Positions 33,857-44,699 of a DNA stretch of 64,000 bases are shown here, piece after piece. Source of the stretch: Symsagittifera roscoffensis (Eukaryota > Xenacoelomorpha > Acoela > Convolutidae); contig NC_087064.1 in the NCBI RefSeq assembly GCF_963678635.1, positions 61,807,548-61,871,547 of the forward strand, written 5' to 3'. Within the stretch, counting starts at the first letter, position 1; the number at the start of each line of letters is the position of its first letter. The position numbers and the translations under genes were made by a program. A model generated the notes under the pieces. That model had not been told where the DNA came from, did not search any database, and saw only the letters and a list, made by a program, of their open reading frames with translations.

Positions 33857-34345
33857 TTAATCAAAGTACTGTCGAGCAGCAGAAGAGTTCTGGAGGTTCT
33901 CTATAGAACGCAGAGCTGGACGAGGTTCCATTGCTGGTGGTTGTTGTGGAACTGGAGGCGTCATTGTTTCTGAGAAACCCTCATCTTCATCTATTGTGAT
34001 GGGGTTTTCGACGGATCCTTCCTCCTCCCAAGGAAAGAGGAAGTCGTCGACTGGTTGAGCCACAAATCTTGAGTCCGAAATCTCGGGATAGTTCATTCCC
34101 ACATGCTCAGACACTTCCGCCATCATTTGCATGGTTCCAAGTTGGTTTTCTGTGATGGGAACTTGCATCATATGATGTTCGTTGAAATCTCTTCGCATCA
34201 CTTCCACCATGTGCCAGACTTGGATTGGAATGTCCATTCGTGCCAGAAAAACTCCAGAGACTGTTTCTCGCACTTGAATTTGTACTAGATCAGGCGAAAA
34301 TTCTACAGAGTACATGAGATTGCTGTTTTGCACTGAGAAGATCAA
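33857..34345 (-). CDS. MIFSV-family acidic protein (copy 2)
   Basis: 162 codons, intact. Differs from the protein at 27861 by very few residues (HVM/HMM, VKN/VEN, EKM/ETM). Keeps both helices, the PITIDEDEGF motif and the Pro-rich tail. CCAAT cluster upstream as in copy 1. Confidence 0.75.
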   Translation of the reverse strand: MIFSVQNSNLMYSVEFSPDLVQIQVRETVSGVFLARMDIPIQVWHMVEVMRRDFNEHHMMQVPITENQLGTMQMMAEVSEHVGMNYPEISDSRFVAQPVDDFLFPWEEEGSVENPITIDEDEGFSETMTPPVPQQPPAMEPRPALRSIENLQNSSAARQYFD

Positions 34346-34890
34346 TTTGAGTAATAAGATGACTAAAAGAGCAAAAACAAGAAAGAACTGAGAGGAGGGG
34401 GAACCTTAAAAAAAATAAGTTGAAATTAGGATGTTTAGAGCTGAGAGAGGAGGTAGTGGACGGTGGTTTAGTTGAAAATTAAATGATTTTTAGTTAGGAG
34501 TGAGGGGTATCTTCAACTGGAATGTGTAGGTTCAACCTATCAGAATGGATTTTCCTTATTTGGATTGTAGCTGTGTCCAATCACATTTCATTTTCCTTTT
34601 ATGGATTTTTTATAGAAAACTCGGGTCCAATCGGAAACAAAGCTCCATTTTGATTATTGTCGTTTCCAATCGCAAAAATGTTCATTTTTGTTCAAGTTTT
34701 TGTATCCAATCAGAGGAATCTTTTAAGGTTTTAAGTCTTCCAAATAAGTAAAAATATACACAAAAGCAATAGCAAAAATAAATGACCAAAAGTTGTTTGC
34801 TGTAAAAATAAGAAATATTGCCGATACAAGTAACAAAAGAAGGAAAATTAATAAAAGTAGCATCTCTGCAATTTTTTCATTTCTGATCAG

Positions 34891-35043
34891 GAACTTGCGT
34901 CCACTCAGACTCTTGAATCAGCTTTTTTGGAAAGGATTCGAAAAGTTCAAAACTCAAAGTATGAGACTGATTTGTTGAAAATTGTTGATTGTTTCATTGA
35001 TGGTTTTGGTACTGTAAATAGTAGCGTATCAATTTTTCTATAA
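34891..35043 (+). pseudogene. C-terminal fragment of a MAAAM-family paralogue (copy 2)
   Basis: Same 51-codon fragment as 28895-29047, again with TTTCTGATCAG just before it. Confidence 0.55.
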
Positions 35044-35859
35044 TTAGTTGAATATTTGTTTATAAAAATCTTGTCAGAATTGTTTTTATTTAAATCAAGA
35101 GTTTTTTCGCAAGATGCAAATTTTGGTTTGATTTTTTCAACACGTTTGCAAAAATTTAATTAAACTTTTTTACAAGATGCAAAAACTGTTTTGGTTTTTT
35201 CAACAAGTGCAAAAATTTTCAAGAAACTTTTGTGTTAGATGCAAGTTTTTCAGTGCTTTTTTTGAAAACAAATGCAAAAATCTAAGATTTTCATTTTCTT
35301 TAATTATTAACTGTATAATGCTGTTTTAAATCTGAACTTCTATTTTAGACTAAATTTTTAGTTGGAATGATGTATTTTGTTTGATGTACATTGTTTTTCC
35401 AGTATTTTTGATCAATATACATGCAAAGAGGAGATTTTTTTATGTTCAAAATTAAAACAAAGATTTTCATTTTCTTTAATTATTAAAGGTGCAAGAAAAT
35501 CCTCTTTCAGTTTTCTTTAAAATGCGAAAATAATTAATGAAATTTTTCTTAATTTGCGAGATTTTCTTTGATTTTTTTAACAAGTGTGCAAAAAAATTAT
35601 GAAAAGTTTTGCATGGTGCAAAAATTAATGTAAAGTTTTTAACATGCTTGCAAAAATTGGTTTAATTTTTTTGCCATCTTTCTAACAAAATTCTATAAAA
35701 GTATTACCAGATGCATAAGTAGTTTCATTTTTAACAAATTTTTAGCATTGAAATTTCCTAATAAACTTTTCTATGATCTCTTTGTTCCTATCTCTTGAAA
35801 ATAAATTTACTAGATACAAAGAAATTAAATTACAAAGCACAAGACAGTAACCAATTTAT

Positions 35860-36361
35860 TTACAAATCAAAGAGCTGTCGAGCAGCTGAGTTCTCAAAAT
35901 TTTGCAAGTTCTCAATGGAGCGCAAAGCTGGTCTTGCCTCCATCACTGGTGGTTGTCTTGGTGGTTCGCTGACTGGAGTTCTTGGCTCAGAGAACCCCTC
36001 ATCCTCTTCGATGGTAATTGGGTTGTCCACAGATCCCTCTTCCCAAGGAAAGAGGAAATCGTCGAATGGTTGGGCTACATATCTAGAGTCGGGAATTTCG
36101 GTGTAGTTCATTCCCACATGCTCGGCCACTTCCTCCATCATTTGCATTTCTCCAAGTTGATTCTCTGTAGGAGGTACTTGCGTTATATGATGTTCGTTGA
36201 AATTCCCTTCGCATCACTTCCACCATATGCCAGACTTGGATTGGGATGTCCATTCGTGCCAGAAAAACTCCACAAACTGTTTCTCGCACTTGGATTTGTA
36301 CTAAATCAGCCGAAAATTCCACCGAGAACCTAAGGTTGTTGTTTTGTACTGAGAAGATCAT
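35860..36361 (-). pseudogene. MIFSV-family protein, diverged third copy, frameshifted
   Basis: ATG at 36361. A one-base insertion near 36207 (AAATTCCCTTCG for AAATCTCTTCG) splits it into two frames. The predicted residues are about 80 percent identical to copies 1 and 2, with an expanded EPPRQPP linker, and the motif is kept as PITIEEDEGF. It is older than the duplication that made the other two. Confidence 0.75.
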
Positions 36362-36370
36362 TTTGATCAC

Positions 36371-36899
36371 TAAGTTGAGTAAATGATTAAAAACAAGATT
36401 TACAGTTGAGAGGGAGAAAGTTGCCGGTAGTTATGTTGAAATTAATGTATTTAGAGCTGAGAGAGGAGGTAGTTGACGGTAGTTAAGTTGAAAATAAAAT
36501 GATTTTTAGTTAAAAGAGAGGGGTACCTTCAACTGGAATGATGTGTGGGTTTAACCAATTAGAATGAATTTTCCTTATTTGGATTGTAGTAGTGTCCCAT
36601 CAGATTTTAGTTTCCTTTTATGGAATTCTTATAGAAAACTTGTGTCCAATTGGAAACAAAGCTCCATTTTACACATTGTCGTTTCCAATCACAAAAATGT
36701 TGATTTTTGTTCAAGTTGTCGTATCCAATCAGAGGAACCTTTCAAGGACTTAAGTCTTCCAAATAAGTAAAAATATACACAAAAGCAATCGCAAAAATAA
36801 ATGACCAAAAGTTGTTTGCTGTAAAAATAAGAAATAGTGCCGATATAAGTCCCAAAAGAAAAAAAATTTATAAAAGTAGCATCTCTGCAAGTCTTCCCA
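36371..36899. other. Diverged CCAAT region after the third MIFSV copy
   Basis: Aligns with 28380-28880 and 34380-34880 at lower identity. CCAATTAG, CCCATCAG, CCAATTGG, CCAATCAC and CCAATCAG lie at 36553-36737. No gene; the C-terminal fragment seen in the other units is absent here. Confidence 0.6.
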
Positions 36900-37469
36900 T
36901 CAAATTAACTGAATTTTTTGTATATAATCGATGAGAAATTGCTGATTTTTCAGCAGATATTCAAGTTCTTTAATTTTGATGTAGATTTGAGATGATAACT
37001 CAAAGTTGATGAATTTTTCAAAGCAAATCTCTGGAAATCTGATACCAAACCTGATCATGCAAGATTTTGAACTTTGAAAGTCCTTAAAAAAATTGAGGAA
37101 TAAAGAACTTTGCTGGGGAGTTTTGACAAATTTGGGAGTTGGATATGGAATAAAAAGAGTCTTTGAAACATTATCGTACGACTTTTTTATTAACTTCAAA
37201 TTTTCTGAAATGAATAAAATTTCTTTTCTAGTCAAGTGTAACTCAGCAGTAAGTTTATAGCTTTGATACGCAATATGTGGATCAAAAATAAACTCTTTGA
37301 TTGAGTAAGTTTCCCTAAAGAGACCTTTACTTAGTCGAATAACTCTATTTTGGACAATAAAAACGTCCAAAAAATTGTGAAAAAAGTAAGAATCTACATC
37401 TATTTCATCAATAAGGAAATCACACGGAATATTTTCTTTTTTCTTGTAGAGTAATTCGAGAAAGTTCAA
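36900..37469 (-). CDS. 189-aa protein beside the polymerase, unknown function
   Basis: Uninterrupted, ATG at 37469, single copy. Rich in Phe, Ile, Lys and Leu. Two stretches suggest the same strand-then-helix repeat as the other families: YKLTAELHLTRKEILFISE (about residues 70-90) and MIRFGIRF followed later by IKIKELEYLL (about 138-170). No transmembrane segment. It is divergent from the polymerase, about 500 bp apart, and would share the CRE/HSE promoter. Unlike the polymerase it is intact. Confidence 0.65.
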   Translation of the reverse strand: MNFLELLYKKKENIPCDFLIDEIDVDSYFFHNFLDVFIVQNRVIRLSKGLFRETYSIKEFIFDPHIAYQSYKLTAELHLTRKEILFISENLKLIKKSYDNVSKTLFIPYPTPKFVKTPQQSSLFLNFFKDFQSSKSCMIRFGIRFPEICFEKFINFELSSQIYIKIKELEYLLKNQQFLIDYIQKIQLI

Positions 37470-37568
37470 ATGCTTTTTAATTGAAATTCTTCAAAAATGA
37501 AAATTTTGGATCTAAAGTTATGTCTAGAAACAGCTTAGTTCTGATTGGTTGAGAGTTTTTCTGGAAAA

Positions 37569-37792
37569 TTCTAGAATTTTCCGAAAATTCTGGAATTTTC
37601 CAAGGAATAACGTGGTGATGACGTCATTACCATAAAAGAAAAATTGCGTAGGCGGTGACATCACTTCTATTCAAAGAATGACGTCATTACCATAAAAGGA
37701 AAATTGCGTAGGCGGTGACATCACTTCTATTCAAAGAATGACGTCATTACCATAAAAGGATAGTTGCGTAGGCATCATTGATAGTATAAATA
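37569..37792. promoter_or_regulatory. Polymerase promoter: HSE-like sites, three CRE repeats, TATA
   Basis: TTCTAGAA at 37569 and TTCTGGAA at 37588 (heat-shock-type TTCnnGAA). A 60-bp unit repeated 2.6 times starts at 37619, 37679 and 37739, each with TGACGTCAT (palindromic CRE), GCGTAGGC and, in the first two, TGACATCA. TATAAATA at 37785-37792. CCAATCAG near 37830, and its complement CTGATTGG near 37536. Confidence 0.75.
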
Positions 37793-37897
37793 CATTTATT
37801 TTATTGGGTTAAATCATTCATTTTGTTTGCCAATCAGAAACAGTCAATTGAACTTTACTTCAAATTTTACATTTCGTTACTTCACGAAAAGAAAAAA

Positions 37898-37970
37898 GTA
37901 AGTATTTTCATTCAATTGGTACTTTAAGTTTTTAATTTTGGAACATTTCTAACGTCCCACTTATTTTTAG
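37898..37970 (+). other. Intron before the polymerase coding start
   Basis: 73 nt from GTAAGT to ATTTTTAG. It separates a short leader exon with no ATG from the first coding codons. The size and borders fit nematode introns. Confidence 0.75.
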
Positions 37971-40900
37971 ATAAAGCCTGCCCTTAACCGAAACGAGAAA
38001 GTCAAATGTGAGGAATGTGGTCAGGAATACAGGAGAGCTGATAATGCGAGACATCGAAAAAGATGTGAAAAACAAAAGGAACATAAGTGTCCAAACTGTC
38101 ATTTTTATATAAAGAGCAAAGAGGAGATGGGTTATCATGCTGCGAAGAAACATGCTCTACCAAGTTCAAAGCAGTTGACAGTTTGTCCTTCTTGTGAACA
38201 AGAGTTCCCAAGTTACTACTCTCTCCAACAACATCGGAGAAAAAAACATGGAGCAAAACAACGGAAACCCAGTGATACTGTAGCGGACTTGAATAAGACT
38301 GTGGAGGAAGAAGGGGAAGATGGTGAAAAACTAAAGGAGGAACTTAGTGCTTGTCAACATTTTCTGGTGGATATGGAGATGGAAAATGGGAGACATCAGG
38401 TATTTAACTTCCAAATGTCCAAGTTAGATTCTAAAATAATTAACGAGAAACTTGAAGAAGTCTTCAACAAGCTCGATTCTGCAGCCAAAATCAACATTGC
38501 TCTGGGTTTTGTTCTTCGAATTATTGAGACTGGTAAATATCGATAATTCTACGCCCATGAAAACAATACTCTGTTTGAAAATCCCACTTACTTTGTACGA
38601 AAGCGGATTTGATAACAATCCAAGGAAAATTAGAAAAATTTGATATTGTGGAGCAATGTACGCAAGAACGCCAAAACACAAAATGGAGATTCAAGTTGAT
38701 TACTAACGTTACAATTTTTGCTGCTTTGCTGAAAAACATCCCCATGGGATGTCCGGACTCTGTCTTACCCGAACCTTTATTACGACATACGCAAGTGAAT
38801 TGTCTTTTATCTAACAAAGACAAGGAACCTTACAAAGATCATTTGTGTCTTTTCCGCGCATTGGCAATGTACATGAACGGACATAATGATCTCGACTCTC
38901 ACACTTCTAGATACTTTACAGATTTTATATCAAAATCTAGTTATGATCCTAAAAATTTTCGTGGAGTTTCTGTAGAAGACTTGCCTGTTGTCGAGGAAAT
39001 TGTGCAAAGAAACACTTTTATATACAATTTCGATATCCAAGAAGGAGAATATGTAGGAGAACTAGCTCGAAGAACTATCGGAAGATTCGATAAAACAGTT
39101 AAGCTACTGAGATTTAACAATCATATCATTCATACAAATGATATAGATAGTTTCTTCAAGTGCTTTCGATGCCCTAGTTGTGACACTTTTTTCCACAAAT
39201 CAGACCACTTCAATCAGCATCTCCTGAGATGTAAGGACCGAGTGATACATATTTACCCAAAAAACGTGTATGAACTTCGCGAAACCTTGTTTGAAAAGCT
39301 AGAAGGATTCAATCTTCCAGTTTCTGAAGATAACAATTTTTTTAATAACCTAGCAATTTTCGATTTTGAATCGATTTGTGTTCCTACAGAGGAACTAAAA
39401 GAGACGCAGACTACTACCTGGATTGGAAAACATGTGCTCATTTCAGTCTCTATATCATCAAATCTGATTGATGAACCCATTTTTTTGTTCAACAAGGATC
39501 CACAGAACTTGATTATGGATTTTGTAAGCAAACTCGAGCTGTTGGCTGAGAAAAGTAAGTTGGAGATGAGAACAAAATTTCAAGATATTGAAAGAGCTGT
39601 CAATGAAAGAATGAAAAAGATCTTTGATCAACTGAACGAACGTGGTAAAAATTTCTCAAGTAATAAGTTCGAGTAAGAAGACGAATGCATTGAAGATTCG
39701 GAAGAAGCAGATATGTCAACCCAATTCTTGCGAATTCAGAAAAATCAACTCATCGACTTGAAACAACATCTGGAGAGATATGTAAATACTTTACCTGTTT
39801 TTGGATTTAACAGCGGTAGATATGATTTAAATTTGATCAAGTCCTACCTAATCCCCTATTTGATTCGCGAAAAAGAACAAGAAACATCCGTCATCAAAAA
39901 AGCAAATGACTTTATATCTTTCAAGTTTGGAGATGTACAATTTCTCGACATAATGAAGTTTCTGGGAGGGGCAACTACTTTGGACTCCTTTCTCAAAGCC
40001 TATGAAGCTAGCGAAACGAAAGGATTCTTTCCCTATGAGTGGTTTGATAACCCAGACAAACTTGACTTTCCTGAATTGCCACCGTATGAAGCCTTTTTCA
40101 GTAAACTTAGAAACAACAATCCTCTAGACAAAGACTTCATTGATTATGAGAAGCTTAGAAAAAGTGGGTTTGAGGAACAACAAGCACTGAAAAAACTTCA
40201 AATCAAGACTGTTCCTTCATCTGGTTTGGGTAATTACAATAACTTACAAGAGACTTGGAAGAAAAATGGAATGACAGTGTTCAAAGACTTTTTGAAGTGG
40301 TACAACAACAAGGATGTAGTTCCAACCCTGGAGGCAATGCAAAAAACGATTCAGTTTTATCATAACAAGGGGATAGATATGTTAAAACTTGGATGCACAC
40401 TTCCAAATCTAGCAAACATTTGTCTACACAAATCTACAAATTACAAGTTTTATCCGATTTGCGAAAGTGATAAAGACTTGTGTGAAAAAATTAGAGAGGA
40501 CATGACTGGTGGACCTTCCATTGTTTTCACTCGAAAAGCTGTTGTAGACGAAACCTTTATCAGAGATTCATCAAATATTTGTAAGTCAATCGTTGGAATA
40601 GATGCGAGCCAGCTTTACCCCTATTCAATGTGTCAACAGGACTGTATACGAGATGGGAGTTTGACACTGATAAGCAGAAATTCAAGGCTAGACATAATCG
40701 AACTCGCAACTTTGAGAATATGGTCATTTCTTTCTATCAAGAATCAAGACCAGAATGTAAAATTGAGAGCTTTTTTACATATGGAAAACAGAAGAAAATT
40801 GACTGTTTTAATGTGGACGGTTATAGTGATCACTGTAAAACAGTATTCGAGGCAATGGGATGCTACTATCACTTTTGTTCTTGTCAAGAAGCTCGTCCCT

Positions 40901-42318
40901 CCTTAACAGAACAGGATATTGAGCGAGGAAACAATAAGAGAGAACTGGATGATATGCGACGAGAATACATTAAAGAGAAAGGATACAAAGTGGAAGAAAT
41001 GTGGGAGTGTGAGTGGTGGCAAAATTTCAAAACCAATGACAAGATCAAAAATCATGTTCGAACCCACTTTCCCTAAAAAAGACCTCTTTCTACAGACTCT
41101 CTTCTAGCAAAGACAAAAGATGGATCTCTTTTTGGTTACGTTCAGTGTGACTTAGTTGTTCCAGATGAACTGAAATCGAAATTTCCGAATTTTCCTCCAA
41201 TTTTCAAAAATACTGAGGTTGGAAGAGATGATATTGGAGATTACACGAAAAACTATGCGATCGAGAACGAAATGTTAAAGCATCCTCAGAGAATTCTGAT
41301 ATCTAGTTTCAAGCTGGAAAATGGAACAGTTATAACTCCTCTCTTCAACTTTTATATGGAACTTGGATTACAGTGCACCAAAATTTACCGATTTGTTCAA
41401 TATTCTCCTCGGAAGTGTTTCAATAATTTCGTTCAATCGGTGGTTGATGCAAGAAGAGAAGGAGATGAAAACCCTTTGTCAGGAGTTTTAGCAGAAACAA
41501 TGAAGCTCTTGGGTAATTCCTCCTATGGATATCAGATCATGGATAGATCGAGACATACAATCACAAATTATTTCAACGATGAAAAAACTCATAAAGCAAT
41601 CAATGAACCACTGTTTAAGAGACTTAACACAGTTGAGAAAGACTTATATGAGGTGGAGTTATTGAAGACAACCATTGAGCACAGAGAACCCATCATTGTT
41701 GGTTTTTTCATACTTCAGTATGCAAAACTGAGAATGTTGGAACTCTACTATAACTTCTTTGACAAGTTCTGTGATGTATATAAATTTGAAGTGTTGGAGA
41801 TGGACACAGACTCACTTTACTTGGCACTTGCAGAAGAAAATTTGTACGATTGCATCCAACCAGATAAGAGAGCTGCTTGGGAAAAAATGAGGGAGACTGA
41901 TTGCAGAGATTCCTTCAAGGCGGATGCAAAATCTAATTTCTTTCCTCGAACGTGTTGTAGTATCCATTAAAAACATGATAAGCGGGAGCCGGGACTTTTC
42001 AAAGAAGAATTTAGGTGCACAGAAATGCTCTGTTTATGTAGTAAGACATATTGCTGCTATGACAACAAGTCGGACAAATTCAAATTTAGCAGCAAAGGAT
42101 TGAATAAGCGGGTTCTAGAAGATTCTGGAGACGGTCCCATGTCAAAATACAGGATAGTGCTTGATGAAGCAATTAATCTTACATCTACTACTAGAGGATT
42201 CAGAACTATAAATCATATGGTTGCTACATATGAACAGACAAAGAAAGGACTAAGTTATTTTTATCCTAAAAGACAAGTGCAAGATGATGGAATTCATACA
42301 AAACCATTGGACTTATAA
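37971..42318 (+). pseudogene. Protein-primed family B DNA polymerase of the Maverick
   Basis: N-terminal fingers: C2HC plus C2H2 (like the small zinc-finger genes), then a third C2H2 (CPSCEQEFPSYYSLQQH); another, CPSCDTFFHKSDHFNQH, lies before the exonuclease. Exonuclease motifs FDFES (39363) and FGFNSGRYDLNL. Polymerase motif A SQLYPYSM, motif B LLGNSSYGYQIM, motif C MDTDSLYLAL, and C-terminal REPGLFKEEF and SKTYCCYD. Breaks: start codon ATA at 37971, TAA at 38544, a frameshift near 38607, TAA at 39674, a frameshift near 40635, TAA at 41074 and at 41968. The enzyme would replicate the element from a terminal protein; this copy cannot. Confidence 0.95.
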
Positions 42319-42445
42319 GAACTCTTCTGATGTATTAAATTATATAAGATGTCATATTATTATGGTTTCATGATAATAAAATGTAAATTTTTGCGGTAAA
42401 CTTAATATACAATGCAGTGATTTATATACTTTCTTTGTAATTTAA
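42319..42445. other. Polymerase 3' end to right terminal repeat
   Basis: Short AT-rich stretch with AATAAA-like TAATAAAATG about 60 bp after the polymerase stop, a likely poly(A) signal. Confidence 0.5.
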
Positions 42446-42966
42446 ACTTTTTTTCTCAGAAAACTTGACTTTTTTCGAAGTCTCTGTAGCTTCAGAATAG
42501 ATTCAGATAGGTAGAAAGTAAAAGTATCTAATAATTTTTTATTAGATCAAATTAAACAAAATCTTATCGTGCTTTGAATTTTTTCGAAAAAATTTTATTT
42601 TTTTTGATAAAAATTCCAAGTTTTTGCACAAAAACTCTTACCATTGACTTACCATCCACCAAAAAAACTTAATATATAATCTTAATTCTACACGTAATTA
42701 ACAATTATTTGTTCCCAATTAGGTAACGCGCGCCGAGATTTTTGCGAAAAAATTAGACAAAAATTTTCGTTTTTCTTCCCCTTATCTTACCATCACACAA
42801 AAACCTTACCTTCGGTATTCCCTATCTTAATACATTGTAGACTCTATACCCAATCTTAATACATAGCATGGCGGATCGGAAATCTATAACGTATCTTAAT
42901 ACATGGGGTCCGCCATGCACCCCCCCCCCCCCCTCCCCCCCCACTTCAGCCTCAACATCTACTACT
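42446..42966. repeat. Right terminal inverted repeat
   Basis: Inverse of 13961-14494, about 90 percent alike over the outer 400 bp and less inward. Ends CATCTACTACT. The homopolymer is 14 C, T, 8 C (42920-42942). The 12-bp inner inverted repeat has one mismatch. Followed by CCCCTA. Confidence 0.9.
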
Positions 42967-42972
42967 CCCCTA
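42967..42972. repeat. Maverick target site duplication CCCCTA, right
   Basis: Matches 13955-13960. After it the interrupted retroelement pol resumes. Confidence 0.9.
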
Positions 42973-42999
42973 TCAAAGATAGAAGTAGAAAACAATTTT

Positions 43000-44472
43000 C
43001 TACCAACAACAGAAAAAATTACACTAGAATTATTACAAAAAAATCAAAACCTCGACCCAGTCATCAGACAACTAAAATCATGACACAAAGATAAAACTAA
43101 ACCAACCAATACTGATACCACAATCTTAGGAAACAAAACACTCCTTAGATATTTCAGAAAATTCAATAATACCACTATAAATGAAAACACAGATATTTTA
43201 GAATATCAAACACCTTACTTTAAAGTTCCTTATCTACCTTTAAGTATGATGTTAATAGCATTCAATACTTCACTTACCCTACATACTAAGGGACATTCAG
43301 GATCAGAAATGACATACTCTAACTTTATTCAAAATTTTTATTTCCCAAATGCACCAATTTAGTTTCAAGTATTATGCAACTATTGTATAATATGCCAATT
43401 ATATAAACCCTACCCAAAAAAAAAGCAGAAAAACAAGATTTCACAGGACAGAGTCTATATTTCAATCATAGAATCTCATTTGACACAAAAAGACCAATTT
43501 CACCATCCTCAGAAGGAAACTCATATATAATGGTCTTTGTTGATGCATTTACACACTATGTAGCACTCAACCCAGTACCCCAAAGTAATGCTTATTATGC
43601 ATATACAACACTCTACGAACACTGGATAGCTAATTTTGGACTACCCGAAACACTAGTCACAGACAATGGCACTGAGTTTATTAATAACGAAACTATCACA
43701 TTATGCCACTTATATAATATTGAACATAAACAACGTACATCTCATGCACCTTGGACAAATAGATTAGTCGAATGTATGAACCGTTTATTACAAGAATATC
43801 TCAGATGTATCATTAATGGAAACGATACACGATACACCGAATGGTCAACAGATGTAAAATTACTCCCCTTATCCTATAATTCACAAGTTACAACAACACT
43901 AGTAATGTCACCATATGAATTGGTTTTTAACCAAAAACCACGAAAAGCAAAAAAGCTTACAGCAAACGCCCATAAAAACGCACAAGGTTATTGTCAACCA
44001 ACTAAAGATTCAATTTGTTACAACTTACCACTACATACCCATGATGAAGACCACTTTCATCATCCACAAAATTTAAAATTAGCTTCCGGTACACATACCG
44101 AATGGATTTTAAACAGAGATAAAAAACACAATGAAATTCATCAAAAAGTAACAAAAAAACTTTTACAGAGGCGAAACATAAATAACCAAGTCAATTCACG
44201 CTTCACACCAGCAACAGATTTAAAAATCGAAAATTTGTTTTAATTCCAAATTTCACAACACAAAAATGATTTTTCAAAAAATTACAACCACACCGAAAAA
44301 TACCATATCAAATAATTGATAAACCCAATGATGTAACATACAAACTTATTGACTCAAGTAAAAAAGAAATTTTTCAGCATCGAAATAATCTAATAGCGTA
44401 TTATCCAAAGGAACACGCACTCCGTGAATTAACCCAATTATATTCCTTCACAGAATTAAAAATTATTCAAAA
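43000..44472 (+). pseudogene. Integrase of R2
   Basis: Zinc-binding HHCC part: HTKGHSG near 43280 and CNYCIIC near 43375, with one stop between. Catalytic core in a 237-codon ORF frame: Asp at 43482 (FDTKRP), Asp at 43662 (VTDNGTEF), Glu at 43770 (RLVECMN). The second pair is separated by 35 residues, an exact DD35E. C-terminal part up to 44472 in another frame ends with HRNNLI and YSFTEL. The normal role is to join retroelement cDNA to the chromosome. One stop and at least one frameshift make it inactive. Confidence 0.93.
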
Positions 44473-44507
44473 CAACTCAGATATTGAACAAAAACACTGA
44501 CAAACAT

Positions 44508-44693
44508 ATGAATTCAAAACCAACCAAACAAAAAGAATTAGTTCACCAAACATCTCCTAAACTAGAGACAAAAACATCTCAAAAAGAAGAAAAAATAGGA
44601 AAATGGAAGAAAAAATTCTACCACAGGATGAAAAAGAGAAATTTGAACATACAAAATCATCACGAATTAGAAGTCAGTCACAAAAAAATATAA
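44508..44693 (+). CDS. Small lysine-rich ORF after integrase (R2)
   Basis: About 61 codons from the ATG, same as 160-375 in R1 but 10 codons shorter at the end through a one-base loss. Not recognised; may be an accessory ORF or a chance frame. Confidence 0.3.
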   Translation: MNSKPTKQKELVHQTSPKLETKTSQKEEKIGKWKKKFYHRMKKRNLNIQNHHELEVSHKKI

Positions 44694-44699
44694 AACATT

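Larger units (their letters stand above)
29312..35308. repeat. Tandem duplication 2, second unit
   Basis: Direct repeat of 22912-29311. Both units start at the shared AACTGTATAATGCTGTTTTA. In some places unit 2 is closer to the first zinc-finger copy (16545) than to its neighbour, for example CATCTCAATAGTAATG before the gene and Glu14 within it, which suggests gene conversion or mixed haplotypes. Confidence 0.9.
13961..42966. mobile_element. Maverick/Polinton-type DNA transposon inserted in R2
   Basis: Terminal inverted repeats of about 0.53 kb start AGTAGTAGATG and end with its complement, with a 6-bp target duplication outside. Inside is a protein-primed family B DNA polymerase. These are the defining traits of Mavericks. 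The apparent 29 kb includes an extra left end with retroelement sequence (16623-20394) and a duplicated gene block (29312-35308). Counted from 20395 it is 22.6 kb, and without the gene-block repeat about 16.6 kb, the usual size. I find no Maverick integrase, packaging ATPase, capsid or protease. Confidence 0.92.

Noticed and set aside
7731-42318. Alternative genetic code in which TAA or TAG is read as an amino acid
   Set aside because: The stops fall at varied residues, frameshifts are equally common, and the small intact genes use TAA, TAG and TGA as normal ends without internal ones. Ordinary decay explains it.
13961-42966. A double-stranded DNA virus genome rather than a transposon
   Set aside because: Terminal inverted repeats with a 6-bp target duplication and no capsid gene indicate an integrated Maverick.
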